Shown: one piece after another, positions 46,056-55,307 of the stretch
Numbering within the stretch: position 1 is the stretch's first letter
How the letters are laid out: the number at the start of each line of letters is the position of its first letter
Assembly: GCF_003943615.1 (NCBI RefSeq)
Contig: NZ_RJPZ01000002.1
Coordinates: forward strand, 62,001 to 126,000
DNA: 64,000 nucleotides
Origin: Streptococcus australis
GTDB lineage: Bacteria; Bacillota; Bacilli; Lactobacillales; Streptococcaceae
Direction: 5' to 3'
The notes under the pieces: generated by a model
Database searches by the model: none
The model's input: only the letters and a program-made list of their open reading frames with translations
What the model was told of the DNA's origin: nothing
Program-made: the position numbers and the translations under genes

Positions 46056-48773
46056 TTATTCAACAGATTTCAAAGCCTCCAGCATGTCTACCTTGCGTAG
46101 ATGGCGATTTACCAAGATTCCTAAGATAGCTAGGATTAGAATGACACCAACAATAGGATAAAGATAGACACCAAGAGATACCCGTGGATAAAAGAGAATG
46201 GCATCTGGGGCTATCATAGCGATCAAAAAGCGATGGAGATAAAAGCCTCCTACCAAACCCAATCCTATCCCAACAAGAGATAAAAGGATGGTTTCTCGAT
46301 AAATATAAAGGGTGACTTCCTGATGATGAAAACCTAATACCTTAATGGTGGATAACTCACGGATTCGTTCTGCCACATTGATATTGGTCAAATTATACAA
46401 AATAACCATCGCTAGCAAAATAGATACCAAAACTAAAATCATCATGGTCTTATTCAATGATTGGGCTACAGAACTGAAGAGAGAAATCAAGGAAGTATTT
46501 TGCGTAACAGCAAGCACCGCCCCTTCTTCCATCATGTCCCGACTGACCTTCTGGACCAACTGCTGAGAAGAAGACTGTAATCGGACCAAATAGGCATTCT
46601 TCTTAACACTTCTTCCATAGGTTTTCTGATAGGTCGCTTGATTCATATAGACAAAATGGCCAACATAATTTTCGGTAATCGCAGCCACCCTAATCGTATG
46701 GCCATCTATCCGCAAGTCATCTCCAACGCCCACCTTGGCCAGCTGCGCTAATTTGCTGGTAATTACCGCCCCATTGGATAGGTCGAGTCTTCCCCCTTCT
46801 GAGCGGAGACTGATAAAAGGTTCCAAGCTGTCTTTAGAGGACACCATTAAGGTCATGCTTTGTTTTCCACGTCCGGAAGGATAAGAAGCCTCCACTTGTT
46901 TTGTAAAAATGGCTTCTGTCTCTTTTATATCTGCTTGCTTCAAGCGCTTCTTCAAGGATTCTTCCTCTTCGTCTGTCAGGCTGGATTTGGTCGAGAGAAT
47001 CATATCGTACTTGAGGATTTCCCCAAACTGGCGTTGGGGTACTCCACCGACTGAGGATTGAATCCCCAGACCCGCAAAGAGAAGGGCTACCGAACCAGCA
47101 ACACCAAATATGGTCATCACCATCCGCTGTTTATAGCGAAAAATATTTCTAGCGGTCACCTTTTGGGTGAAACTCAGACGTTTCCACAAAAACGGTAGCC
47201 GTTCGAGCAAAATACTGGATCCGGAAACTGGCGGTTTTGGAAGGAGGAGGTTACTGGCTTCTTCCTTCAATTCTCTTCTAGCAACCAAATAAGCTGGAAA
47301 GACACTAGAAAGGAGAGAAAGTCCTAAGGCTAACAAACTATAAGACCAATAAAAATACTGTTGGCTTGGTCCTACGATCATCCCCTGAGTAATAATTTGC
47401 GAAATGGTCCCCGATAGAACATAATGACCGAGAAGAGTTCCGATGCCTGTCCCAACTGTTCCAGCAACCAAGCCATACAAGAGAAACTTTGCTAAGATAT
47501 CTTTCGTTCGATAGCCCAAGGCTTTGAACAAGCCCGCATGGCTCCGTTCTTCATCAACAAAACGAGTCATGGTCGTAAACGTGACCATGGCAGCGACTGC
47601 GTAGAGTACCACAGGAAATAGATTGCCTACGGCGGAGATACTGGCACTGGCATTACTATACATGAGGTAACCCTGGCCACCTGGAATGGTTTTTCGATCA
47701 TAGACATGATAGTTTGGTTGTTCTAGATTTTTCAGATCTTCCTTGGCCTTTTCCAGGTCCTTCTGTTTAGTTGCTAGTTCCGATTCACCTGTCTGAATGT
47801 TGACCAATTGCTGATCTAGTTGCTTTTGAGCTTCTGCCAACTCGAGTCGCCTTGTTTCTAGTTCTTCCTTGGGTAAGAGTGTAGACAGTTGATTCAGTTT
47901 ATTGGATTGCTCCGTCAATTGTGTCTGTACTTGACCTGCCTTTTCGCGCGCTTCTACTAACTGTTTGTTTGCAGCATCAAGTTCTTCTTGCCCTTTTTGG
48001 ATCTTTTGTTTCCCATCAGCCTGCAGCTTTCGATAGCGCTCCTGACCATTTCCAGCTAGGAGCTTTTCCAGGTCCTTTTGATGGGAGGCCAAACGATCTT
48101 GGTAGCTAGTTGAGAATGGATTGAGCCCCCTCAAATCATCAAACCGAATCCGAGCAAGGCTATAAACAGGACTAGTAAAGGCTTCTTTTGAGAGGACACC
48201 ATAGGCATCCAAGGAACCACTCCCACTCCTAGCTTGTCCCAAGTCTTTTTCGGACCACATCTCAGCAGACTTTACAAACCCAACTATTCGATAGTTTTTT
48301 GTCTTTAGAACAGATGGACTTCCAGCTTTTTCATGTATCCTTAGCTGATCCCCAATCTGGTAACGATCTTTCCAAAACGCTGCTAGAGCGACCTCATCTT
48401 CCTTCTGCGGAAGCCGTCCTGAAGCCAGCTGAAAGCGTGAGATGGTTTCTGGAATGGAAAAAAGTCGAACAGCTTCGTCCTTTCCGTCAAGCGTCACATC
48501 TGTCAGGTAGGAAAACTCCAAGCTGGCCCCCGTCAATCCTTGTAGCTCTTCTTGGTCAGTCTTATCCAAACCAAGATCTCCCATGACAGCTAGGTCCAAC
48601 ATTTCTTGTTGGTCTATAAAGCGCTGGGCAGTCCGATGCATATTTGGAGTCGTTACTTTTAAACCGACCAGGGCTAAGCTACCCAGCATCATCAGCGTTA
48701 AAATGGACAAAAAGCGCCCTTTGGAACTGGTAAAGGAATGACATAGATCTTTCCAATATACTTTTCGCTTCAT
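46056..48773 (-). CDS. Large FtsX-family ABC transporter permease
   Basis: A 905-residue permease. An N-terminal TM (about 20-42) is followed by an extracellular domain, a coiled coil (about 260-345, QKIQKGQEELDAANKQLVEA and similar), three TMs, a TM, a second extracellular domain and a final three-TM FtsX core with NINVAERIRELSTIKVLGFHH. The two FtsX repeats plus coiled coil are typical of the YknZ-like/BceB-unrelated macrolide-type exporters found with LolD-type ATPases. The ATG at 48773 has GGGAGG six bases upstream; a TTG two codons earlier lies against it. The adjacent TetR gene suggests inducible export; substrate unknown. Confidence 0.85.
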   Translation of the reverse strand: MKRKVYWKDLCHSFTSSKGRFLSILTLMMLGSLALVGLKVTTPNMHRTAQRFIDQQEMLDLAVMGDLGLDKTDQEELQGLTGASLEFSYLTDVTLDGKDEAVRLFSIPETISRFQLASGRLPQKEDEVALAAFWKDRYQIGDQLRIHEKAGSPSVLKTKNYRIVGFVKSAEMWSEKDLGQARSGSGSLDAYGVLSKEAFTSPVYSLARIRFDDLRGLNPFSTSYQDRLASHQKDLEKLLAGNGQERYRKLQADGKQKIQKGQEELDAANKQLVEAREKAGQVQTQLTEQSNKLNQLSTLLPKEELETRRLELAEAQKQLDQQLVNIQTGESELATKQKDLEKAKEDLKNLEQPNYHVYDRKTIPGGQGYLMYSNASASISAVGNLFPVVLYAVAAMVTFTTMTRFVDEERSHAGLFKALGYRTKDILAKFLLYGLVAGTVGTGIGTLLGHYVLSGTISQIITQGMIVGPSQQYFYWSYSLLALGLSLLSSVFPAYLVARRELKEEASNLLLPKPPVSGSSILLERLPFLWKRLSFTQKVTARNIFRYKQRMVMTIFGVAGSVALLFAGLGIQSSVGGVPQRQFGEILKYDMILSTKSSLTDEEEESLKKRLKQADIKETEAIFTKQVEASYPSGRGKQSMTLMVSSKDSLEPFISLRSEGGRLDLSNGAVITSKLAQLAKVGVGDDLRIDGHTIRVAAITENYVGHFVYMNQATYQKTYGRSVKKNAYLVRLQSSSQQLVQKVSRDMMEEGAVLAVTQNTSLISLFSSVAQSLNKTMMILVLVSILLAMVILYNLTNINVAERIRELSTIKVLGFHHQEVTLYIYRETILLSLVGIGLGLVGGFYLHRFLIAMIAPDAILFYPRVSLGVYLYPIVGVILILAILGILVNRHLRKVDMLEALKSVE

Positions 48774-48784
48774 GAACAACCTCC

Positions 48785-49486
48785 CTAATACTCTAGGCTA
48801 TCGATATCTAGTGGAGTGTTATGGATGGTCACCGATTTTACTTGGGCATCATGCATCTGAATGACACGATCGGCTATTGGTTCTAAAGAAGCATTATGGG
48901 TAACGATAATCACTGTTGCCCCTTTTTTACGAGACATGTCCTGAAGAATCTTTAAAACCTGTTTACCGGTTTGGTAGTCTAAAGCCCCTGTTGGTTCATC
49001 ACAAAGGAGAATCTTAGGGTTCTTAGCCACTGCGCGCGCAATGGCTACCCGTTGTTGTTCCCCACCAGATAGCTGGGCTGGGAAGTTGTTCAAACGCTCC
49101 CCCAATCCAACCTCTCTCAAGACTTGTTCAGGGTCTAAGGCATCAGAAACAATTTCAGAAGCCAGCTCAACATTTTCCTTGGCTGTCAAATTAGGGATGA
49201 GATTATAAAACTGGAAGACAAAGCCAACATCATTTCTGCGATAATCCGTTCGTTGGTGCGATGAGAAGCTTGAGACGGCTTTCCCATCCACTAGTACCTC
49301 CCCTTCATCATTGGTATCCATACCTCCCAAAATATTGAGGACTGTTGATTTTCCCGCGCCTGATGCCCCCAAAATGATGACCAATTCGCCTTTCTCAATT
49401 TCAAAAGTAACATCTTTATTGGCAAAGATGTGCGTCTCACCTGTTTGATAGCACTTGTAACTATGTTTCACCTCAATATAAGCCAT
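48785..49486 (-). CDS. ABC transporter ATP-binding protein
   Basis: A 233-residue ATPase of the LolD/MacB group: Walker [11 protein letters not shown]-loop FVFQFYNL, signature [16 protein letters not shown], Walker [14 protein letters not shown]-loop IVTHN. First gene of the transporter operon, 11 bp before the permease start, with its promoter at 49523-49551. Confidence 0.93.
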   Translation of the reverse strand: MAYIEVKHSYKCYQTGETHIFANKDVTFEIEKGELVIILGASGAGKSTVLNILGGMDTNDEGEVLVDGKAVSSFSSHQRTDYRRNDVGFVFQFYNLIPNLTAKENVELASEIVSDALDPEQVLREVGLGERLNNFPAQLSGGEQQRVAIARAVAKNPKILLCDEPTGALDYQTGKQVLKILQDMSRKKGATVIIVTHNASLEPIADRVIQMHDAQVKSVTIHNTPLDIDSLEY

Positions 49487-49522
49487 ATCTCTTCACCCAC
49501 TTAAACACAAGTTCTTATCTTT

Positions 49523-49551
49523 ATTATAGTCCTTTTTCACCGGAAGACCAA
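49523..49551 (-). promoter_or_regulatory. Promoter of the ABC transporter operon
   Basis: Reverse strand TTGGTC (49551-49546), 17 bp, TATAAT (49528-49523). Confidence 0.7.
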
Positions 49552-49939
49552 GGATAATCAATCTATGAAAAAGACTAAAATTCCTGGAATGAACAAGCTC
49601 TTGACAATCATAAACTTATGGAGAAATCTGGACTAAAAACTAATACTTTTCTATGCAAAAATAGACAATGAATACGCTTGATCTTATCTAGTTCAAGAGA
49701 GAGAATTCTCCAAGCATCATCTGACCTCCTTTTCTTAGTTTGTGATATAATAACAAATATATTCGAATTATTTAATTGGTTTAGATAACTGATATTTCAA
49801 GTTTTTTCTTGTTTTTTTATATAATAGCCCCTTTGAAAGTAGATCTGGGAAAAAATGTTATAATCTTTCCAAAATGGCTTTCACAGTATAAGAACAAGAC
49901 CCGATTTTAAGCCATTTAGGCTTATAGAATGATACTATA

Positions 49940-49979
49940 ATTTTATTCTGTTGATGAATAAAATTGATTTCTGTATAAT
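49940..49979 (+). promoter_or_regulatory. tetR promoter with a dyad over the -35
   Basis: TTGATG (49951-49956), 17 bp, TATAAT (49974-49979). The dyad ATTTTATTC-N7-GAATAAAAT (49940-49964) is centred on the -35 and fits a TetR operator. Elsewhere in the 545-bp gap (49487-50032) I see AT-rich sequence, a TAAGCC/GGCTTA dyad near 49910 and no gene. Confidence 0.55.
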
Positions 49980-50032
49980 ATGATGATTAGTGAACAATTT
50001 TTCATACCAAACTACATGATAAAGGAGGAACT

Positions 50033-50593
50033 ATGACCCGAAACAAGAGAAAAACGAATTCTAAAAATGCTATCCGAAGTGCCCTATCACGCCTGCTTCT
50101 TGAACAATCACTTGAAAGTCTTACCATTAGCCAATTAACAAAGGAAGCTGGCATTAATCGAGGTACCTTCTACCTCCATTATGTAGACAAACAAGATATG
50201 TTCAACCAGCTAAAATCTGAACTGTTAGGCGAGTTGGGAAAACTATTCGCTACAAGCACCGTCAATCGAGCAAATTTTCTTGCCTCCCTTCAATATATTC
50301 AAGATAATTATGACTTTATTTACGCCTTGATGCAGATGGATTACCAAGAGTTTCATTTTCTAATGAAAAATTTCACCCTGCAACTGCTTGACGATACTCC
50401 CCACGCCAAAGACCATTTGGTTAATAAATTCCAAGTTCCTTATAAGTATGCTGTTGAGATCTTTGCAGCTACGATTGAAGCAGTGATCACGAAATGGTTG
50501 TCAACTGGTGCAAAAGAAGAGCCAATCGAAATCGCAACTGTCATATTAAGTGTTACTGACTTTACCACTTGGAACCAACCTATAACTGAATAA
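50033..50593 (+). CDS. TetR/AcrR family regulator
   Basis: A 186-residue regulator. The helix-turn-helix is in residues 9-55 (IRSALSRLLLEQSLESLTISQLTKEAGINRGTFYLHYVDK). The C-terminal ligand domain is not assignable. AAAGGAGG fixes the start. It is divergent from the ABC transporter genes, suggesting it represses them and itself; the dyad over its own -35 supports autoregulation. Confidence 0.88.
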   Translation: MTRNKRKTNSKNAIRSALSRLLLEQSLESLTISQLTKEAGINRGTFYLHYVDKQDMFNQLKSELLGELGKLFATSTVNRANFLASLQYIQDNYDFIYALMQMDYQEFHFLMKNFTLQLLDDTPHAKDHLVNKFQVPYKYAVEIFAATIEAVITKWLSTGAKEEPIEIATVILSVTDFTTWNQPITE

Positions 50594-50684
50594 GAAAATA
50601 AGAAAACGAAAGTTTTCTTTTTTTATGGATAAGGCAAACTAGCTGAAATATCAACTCTCACACAAGATTATTTGCCCAAGTGTC

Positions 50685-50722
50685 AGCAAACGTTTTCCTT
50701 TTCTTTCCTTTTTAGCTATAAT
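50685..50722 (+). promoter_or_regulatory. 5'-nucleotidase gene promoter with cre-like site
   Basis: -10 TATAAT at 50717-50722. AGCAAACGTTTTCC (50685-50698) matches 11 of 14 cre positions and overlaps the -35 area. Confidence 0.4.
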
Positions 50723-50758
50723 ATTTAGTACGGAATAAAATAGAAAAGAGGACCGTTT

Positions 50759-52927
50759 ATGAAAAAGAAGAAACTTCTTTTACCGATCTTATTGATTGCT
50801 CCTGCCTTCCTAGCTTCTCAGGTAGCTGCAGATGAGCAAACAGCTCCTGAAACTAGCCTTGAAGTAGCTCCTGCTTCAACAAATACTACAGATGCTGCTA
50901 GTCCTTCTTCAACAGAAGCCAGTCCAGCTACTTCAGAAGGTGCTACAGAGAGTTCAGCTGAGCTACCTGAAGCTAATATCATACATACCAACGACGTTCA
51001 TGGTCGGATCGTCGAAGAAAAGGGTGTGATTGGTGATGCTAAATTAGCTGCAGTCATCGATGAAGAACGGGCGAAAAATCCATCTACTTTAGTCGTAGAT
51101 GCTGGAGATGCCTTCCAAGGACTACCGATTTCAAATAGTTCCAAAGGTGAAGAACGAGCTAAAATTTTGAACGAAATTGGCTACGATGCCATGGCAGTCG
51201 GAAACCATGAGTTCGATTTTGGTTTGGATGAGGCTAAGAAATACAAAGAAATCTTGAACTTCCCACTTCTTAGTTCCAACACCTACATCAACGGTGCTCG
51301 CTTATTTGAAGCTTCCACCATTGTCGATAAAGATAAGAATGTTGTTGGGGATGAGTTTGTCGTCATCGGAGTGACAACGCCTGAAACAGCTACTAAAACC
51401 CACCCTAAGAATGTCCAAGGTGTTACTTTCACAGATCCTATTTCAGAAGTAAACAAGGTCATTGATGAGATTGAAGCACGCGCTACTGCTGAGGGCAAGA
51501 CTTACAAAAACTACGTTGTCCTTGCTCACTTAGGTGTGGATACAACCACTCCAATCGAATGGCGAGGCTCTACTTTAGCTGAGGAACTTTCTAAAAATGC
51601 AAAACTGAAAGGTAAACGCGTCACCGTTATTGACGGGCATTCCCATACTGTTCAATCAACCACTTACGGAGACAACGTAACCTATAACCAAACCGGTAGC
51701 TACCTGAACAATATCGGTAAAATCACCTACCAGGCCAACCAATTGCTTGGAAATCCTCAACAAATTTCAGCAGCTTCAACTAAAAATGTAGTGCCAAATG
51801 CCAAAGTAGCTGCTATGGTCCAAAAGATCAAAGAACAATACGATGCTGAGAATGCTAAAGTCGTTCGTGACAATAGTCCTGTAGAACTAAATGGTCAACG
51901 CGAAAATGTCCGTGTCCGCGAGACCAACCTTGGAAATGTCGTAGCGGATGCCCTCTACGAATACGGACAAACCGGATTTAGTCATAAGACTGACCTCGCT
52001 GTAACCAACGGTGGCGGCTTGCGCGAAACCATTGCCAAAGACAAGCCAATCACCAAAGGAAGCGTCATTGCTGTTCTTCCATTTGGGAATACCATTTCTC
52101 AAATTAAAGTAACTGGTCAGAATATTGCTGATATGTTTGCTAAATCTCTTGGATCCATTTTACAAGAAAAAGATGGCAAAACCGTTCTTGACGAAAACGG
52201 TCAACCCCTTCTTGAACCAAGCGGTGGCTTCCTCCAAGTCTCTGGAGCAAAGGTTTATTACGATACAACCCTACCAGCTGAAAAACGCGTCCTCTATATC
52301 GAAATTAAAAACCCAGAAACTGGTCAATATGAACCGCTCAACCTTGCTAAAGATTATTACTTGACTACTAATGACTTCTTAGCAGCAGGTGGGGATGGCT
52401 ACACCATGTTAGGTGGAGCTCGTGAGGAAGGTCCTTCCATGGACGTTGCCTTTGCAGATTACCTTGCTAAGGCAGATCTCACAGCCTATGCAACCATCAA
52501 TCCAAATTCTCGTACCATTTCTATTTCTGCTAGCAAAGATACAGATGGAGATGGTGTGGCAGATATTGAGGAAATCAAACAAGGAACAGATCCTGCTAAT
52601 CCAAAGTCCTACCCAGGAAGCAATAACCAACCAGTTATCCCATCTACCGGTAAAATGGATCAAACATATATTCCAGCTCTAGTTGGTACGAATTCTCCTA
52701 ATCAACTAGCTAGCCAAACAAAGAATACTTTTACATCTGCTAAGGACGATACACAGATCAAAGCCAACAACCATCACCTGTCCTTCACCTCAGCAAAAAC
52801 ATTTAAACCAGCAGCTGCAAGCCTACCAGAAACAGGAACAGCCGGCTCTCCTGCTATCTATATGCTCGCTCTGTTGACATCCATCCTAGCCTTCTTTGGT
52901 CTTAAGAAAAAAGAAGAAAACGAATAG
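50759..52927 (+). CDS. LPXTG-anchored surface 5'-nucleotidase (Nt5e-like)
   Basis: A 722-residue secreted enzyme. Signal peptide 1-24 (KKKKLLLPILLIAPAFLA); a Ser/Thr/Ala-rich stretch to about 70; metallophosphatase domain with IIHTNDVHGR, VDAGDAFQG, VGNHEFDFG and GHSHT; C-terminal 5'-nucleotidase domain with TNGGGLRE and NDFLAAGGDGY; a DTDGDGVADIEE thrombospondin-type-3 motif; LPETG at 689-693, TM and KKKEENE tail for sortase. Homologues in oral and pathogenic streptococci turn AMP into adenosine, which dampens host immunity. A hairpin within the neighbouring IS remnant probably terminates it. Confidence 0.93.
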   Translation: MKKKKLLLPILLIAPAFLASQVAADEQTAPETSLEVAPASTNTTDAASPSSTEASPATSEGATESSAELPEANIIHTNDVHGRIVEEKGVIGDAKLAAVIDEERAKNPSTLVVDAGDAFQGLPISNSSKGEERAKILNEIGYDAMAVGNHEFDFGLDEAKKYKEILNFPLLSSNTYINGARLFEASTIVDKDKNVVGDEFVVIGVTTPETATKTHPKNVQGVTFTDPISEVNKVIDEIEARATAEGKTYKNYVVLAHLGVDTTTPIEWRGSTLAEELSKNAKLKGKRVTVIDGHSHTVQSTTYGDNVTYNQTGSYLNNIGKITYQANQLLGNPQQISAASTKNVVPNAKVAAMVQKIKEQYDAENAKVVRDNSPVELNGQRENVRVRETNLGNVVADALYEYGQTGFSHKTDLAVTNGGGLRETIAKDKPITKGSVIAVLPFGNTISQIKVTGQNIADMFAKSLGSILQEKDGKTVLDENGQPLLEPSGGFLQVSGAKVYYDTTLPAEKRVLYIEIKNPETGQYEPLNLAKDYYLTTNDFLAAGGDGYTMLGGAREEGPSMDVAFADYLAKADLTAYATINPNSRTISISASKDTDGDGVADIEEIKQGTDPANPKSYPGSNNQPVIPSTGKMDQTYIPALVGTNSPNQLASQTKNTFTSAKDDTQIKANNHHLSFTSAKTFKPAAASLPETGTAGSPAIYMLALLTSILAFFGLKKKEENE

Positions 52928-52969
52928 TCACTGTAAAAAATAGTCTGGGACAACATTGTTCTCAGCCAC

Positions 52970-53010
52970 AAAAAAGCTAGAGATTTCCAATTATGGACCT
53001 CTAGCTTTTT
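52970..53010. terminator. Hairpin at the IS 3' end, also terminating the nucleotidase gene
   Basis: AAAAAGCTAGAG and CTCTAGCTTTTT form a 12-bp stem; the same hairpin occurs in the right IS copy (about 55808-55845). Confidence 0.8.
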
Positions 53011-53646
53011 AATTTTGAGTAGTTTTCTTATTGTATTTGAGGTGATTATTGGCCATGAGTACTAATCCCATGTCATTTTTTACCTGACGCTTGGATTTCT
53101 TTTACTTTTAAGAGCTGATACCTCTCATTCACATAGAGCCCCTTTTATGGAGCCAATTCAGCTTGTTCTGCCTTATAAACCATATTTTCCTGTCTAAAAC
53201 CTGTTGTGCTATGCCTATGTTTGAGGTGATCAAACTGCTATACCCAACTCTCTGGATGGGTGTAGGTATCAGTTATTTCATCGTAAGTCCAATTATCCAA
53301 ATTCCTATCAGATTCTTTGTATTTTTCTTCTGTTCCTTGTCAAAAAGACTATATTTAATAAAATGCTCAATACCCATCCTATCCAAGGTAAGAAGAATCT
53401 CCACGCTACCGTATCCCGCATCGGCGACAGCTCTTTTTAACTCATGTGGATAGGTTTCTAAAAATGGCAACAGCGTTCTGGTATCTGTTGGATTTTGATA
53501 GATGTCATCGTGAAGGACGAACTGATTTTCAGTAGCGATTTGTAGGTTGTAAGCAGGTTTGAGTCCTACGCTTAAATAAGCTTCAATTTCCCTCGTTCAG
53601 CTTCAGATAAGTGCTTGTAGGATTGATTTGTGGTAGGATAATTAGC

Positions 53647-53708
53647 AGACATGTTCATCTTCCTTTATACTGTTTTTCGCAACTCTAGTATATCAGATGA
53701 ACATGTCT
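53647..53708 (-). other. Stem-loop in the IS leader burying the transposase start
   Basis: AGACATGTTCATCT (53708-53695 on the reverse strand) is perfectly complementary to AGATGAACATGTCT (53660-53647), which contains the ATG. The element's own extended -10 TGATATACT lies between them, so only read-through RNA would contain both arms. Confidence 0.6.
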
Positions 53709-53892
53709 TTTGTGTTGCACTTCATTTTACAACAGGGCATGTGGTCTGTTTTCAGAAAAGGTAATTTTCTAGACAAGTAGTTGTTGAATAAATAAGACAG
53801 GTTCTATTCATTAACCCATCAACCAACTCTTTAGTTTGTAAGTTGGCATCTTGTATACTGAAAAAGAAACAATACTAATCAATTCAACTTAC

Positions 53893-53940
53893 TTGACAAA
53901 AGCGTTGCTTAGTGGTTTAATATACCCCATAAGGGTATAT
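53893..53940 (+). promoter_or_regulatory. Rhodanese gene promoter with CstR/CsoR-type operator
   Basis: TTGACA (53893-53898), 17 bp, TTTAAT (53916-53921). The perfect dyad ATATACCC-N5-GGGTATAT (53920-53940) overlaps the -10 and start and has the C-tract/G-tract form of CsoR/CstR-family operators. Confidence 0.82.
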
Positions 53941-53951
53941 CGGAGGTGCCT

Positions 53952-54257
53952 ATGTTTCACTTATTTACAAAAATTGATAGTATTTCTACCAGCGAATTAG
54001 AAGCTAAACTCAAGGAACCAATTCAGCTACTGGATGTGCGGACGCCTACGGAATTCCGTAGAGGCCATATCAAAAACGCCAAGAATGTTCCTCTAACCGA
54101 AATCGGAGCTTACACACCTGCGACAAATGAAACACTTTATGTCATTTGTCATTCCGGTGTTCGAAGCAAGATGGCTGCTAAAAAGCTCAAGAAAAAAGGC
54201 TATGATGTTATCAACGTCCGAGGTGGTATGAGCGCTTGGCCTGGTGATGTTGAATAA
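53952..54257 (+). CDS. Rhodanese-domain sulfurtransferase
   Basis: A 101-residue single rhodanese domain. The active-site loop CHSGVRS carries the persulfide-forming cysteine (about residue 63), DVRTPTEFRRGHIKNAKNVPL is the family N-terminal motif, and NVRGGMSAWPG ends it. ATG 53952 is chosen because GGAGG is five bases upstream; a GTG two codons earlier overlaps that site. An operator of the CstR kind sits at its promoter and a CstR-like gene faces it, so a role in persulfide/sulfide handling is likely. Confidence 0.88.
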   Translation: MFHLFTKIDSISTSELEAKLKEPIQLLDVRTPTEFRRGHIKNAKNVPLTEIGAYTPATNETLYVICHSGVRSKMAAKKLKKKGYDVINVRGGMSAWPGDVE

Positions 54258-54266
54258 ATAAAAATC

Positions 54267-54313
54267 AAAAAGAGCAATTGGTCTAATTTCAAGAAAACCA
54301 ACTGCTCTTTTAA
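54267..54313. terminator. Bidirectional terminator between the rhodanese and CstR-like genes
   Basis: AAAAGAGCA(A)TTGGT pairs with ACCAA(C)TGCTCTTTT. Confidence 0.85.
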
Positions 54314-54351
54314 TCATTTGTTCACTATTTAAGAGAAACGTATGTTTTTTA

Positions 54352-54609
54352 TTACTTGCGTTTAATCAAGTATTTAACCGCCTTTTCCAATCTTTCCTTC
54401 TGTGCTTGAGGATCCTCTAAAGGGTCGTTAATACAAGTTGTTAAATTCTCCGTTATCATCAGTTCAATAATACGATCAACACTGGACCGCACTGCTGTTA
54501 ATTGAGTAATGATATCAATACAATCACGCTCTTCCTCCATCATTTTTTGAATACCTCGCAATTGACCTTCTGAGCGTTTGAGGCGTGTAATGTACTTTGA
54601 TCTTGTCAT
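54352..54609 (-). CDS. CstR-like persulfide-sensing repressor (CsoR/FrmR family, DUF156)
   Basis: An 85-residue all-helical repressor: YITRLKRSEGQLRGIQKMMEEERDCIDIITQLTAVRSSVDR. Cysteines occur at 30 and 59. The position four residues before Cys59, a histidine in copper-sensing CsoR, is Asn55. Two cysteines without that histidine is the arrangement of CstR, which forms Cys-Cys polysulfide bridges. It converges on the rhodanese gene, whose promoter has a matching operator. Persulfide sensing is inference from these residues. Confidence 0.85.
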   Translation of the reverse strand: MTRSKYITRLKRSEGQLRGIQKMMEEERDCIDIITQLTAVRSSVDRIIELMITENLTTCINDPLEDPQAQKERLEKAVKYLIKRK

Positions 54610-54636
54610 ATCTTTATCCTAAAACGATTTTTCTAC

Positions 54637-54665
54637 ATTATATCTCTAATACAGTCCTTTGTCAA
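54637..54665 (-). promoter_or_regulatory. Consensus promoter of the CstR-like gene
   Basis: Reverse strand TTGACA (54665-54660), 17 bp, TATAAT (54642-54637), identical to the sigma-70 consensus. No C/G-tract operator is seen here, so the repressor may be constitutive. Confidence 0.85.
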
Positions 54666-54695
54666 AAGGAGCACTTATCTTAAAGACAAAGACTT

Positions 54696-55307
54696 CTAGT
54701 TCTCCACTCTGACTCTCGTTATAATTCCATCTTTATCTGTAATCGAGAATTCAGAAAGAGAAATCCAGTGGGTTCTAGCCTTGTTTCTCTGAGCTTGCGT
54801 AAGCAAATTGACCAAAAACTCTTTATTCTCAACTTCAACCAAATAGTAGGCAAGACCTACCATTCCATTCTCACGAGGAGCTAAGTTTTTACCACCCCAT
54901 TCATTTACTGCTAGATGATGGTGATAATTCCCTGATGCTATCCAACTGACATGTGGAATCGTGAATTTATCCTCAAGACCTAGAGACTCTTGATAAAATG
55001 CACATGCCTCTCGGCTATTTTTAACAGATAGGTAAACATGGCCCATGCGAGTGCCTTCTGCGATCACAAAAGGATCAAGTTCTTTGCCTAATTCATAGAT
55101 ATCTTGCGCAGACAGCTCTTCTGTGATCCCAGTAATTCGACCATCCTCACGAATATCCCACTCGTTCACAGGCTTGTCTCTGTTGAGTTCAATGCCATTG
55201 CTCTCTAAATCTTCTAGATAGACAGCTTCACTATAGCCATGATCAGCTCCGCCAACTAGTGGAACCTTTAGGTCTAACAAGCGTTTAAAAATATTTGCCA
55301 GATCTTA
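54696..55307 (-). pseudogene. VOC/CatE-like dioxygenase, 5'-truncated by IS remnant
   Basis: The reverse frame reads DLANIFKRLLDLKVPLVGGADHG, GIELNRDKPVNEWDI, then MGHVYLSVKNSREACAFYQESLGL and HHLAVNEWGG. These are the end of the first and all of the second vicinal-oxygen-chelate domain of CatE-type ring-cleavage/glyoxalase proteins (about 280 residues). The first 80 or so residues are missing: homology stops at the junction with the IS remnant at about 55307, preceded by a stop. A TTG at 55280 could start a fragment, but function is doubtful. Confidence 0.75.

Larger units (their letters stand above)
52936..53735 (-). mobile_element. Decayed insertion sequence, left copy (transposase on the reverse strand)
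   Basis: The reverse strand begins MNMSANYPTTNQSYKHLSEAERGK at 53658, loses frame at once, and continues GLKPAYNLQIATENQFVLH, ELKRAVADAGYGSVE, DRMGIEHFIKYSLFDKEQKK and, after an internal loss of about 110 bp, GLVLMANNHLKYNKK. The latter parts are IS1182-like; the first 35 residues resemble IS30-type N-termini. Several stops make it inactive. The 3' end (52936-53080) is an inverted copy of 55730-55880. The right boundary (about 53735) is approximate. Confidence 0.8.

Noticed and set aside
46056-49486. BceAB-type bacitracin/antimicrobial peptide transporter
   Set aside because: No BceS/BceR two-component genes nearby and the permease has two FtsX units with a coiled coil, unlike BceB.
54352-54609. 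Copper-sensing CsoR
   Set aside because: The copper-ligand histidine is replaced by Asn55 and no copper transporter gene is nearby.
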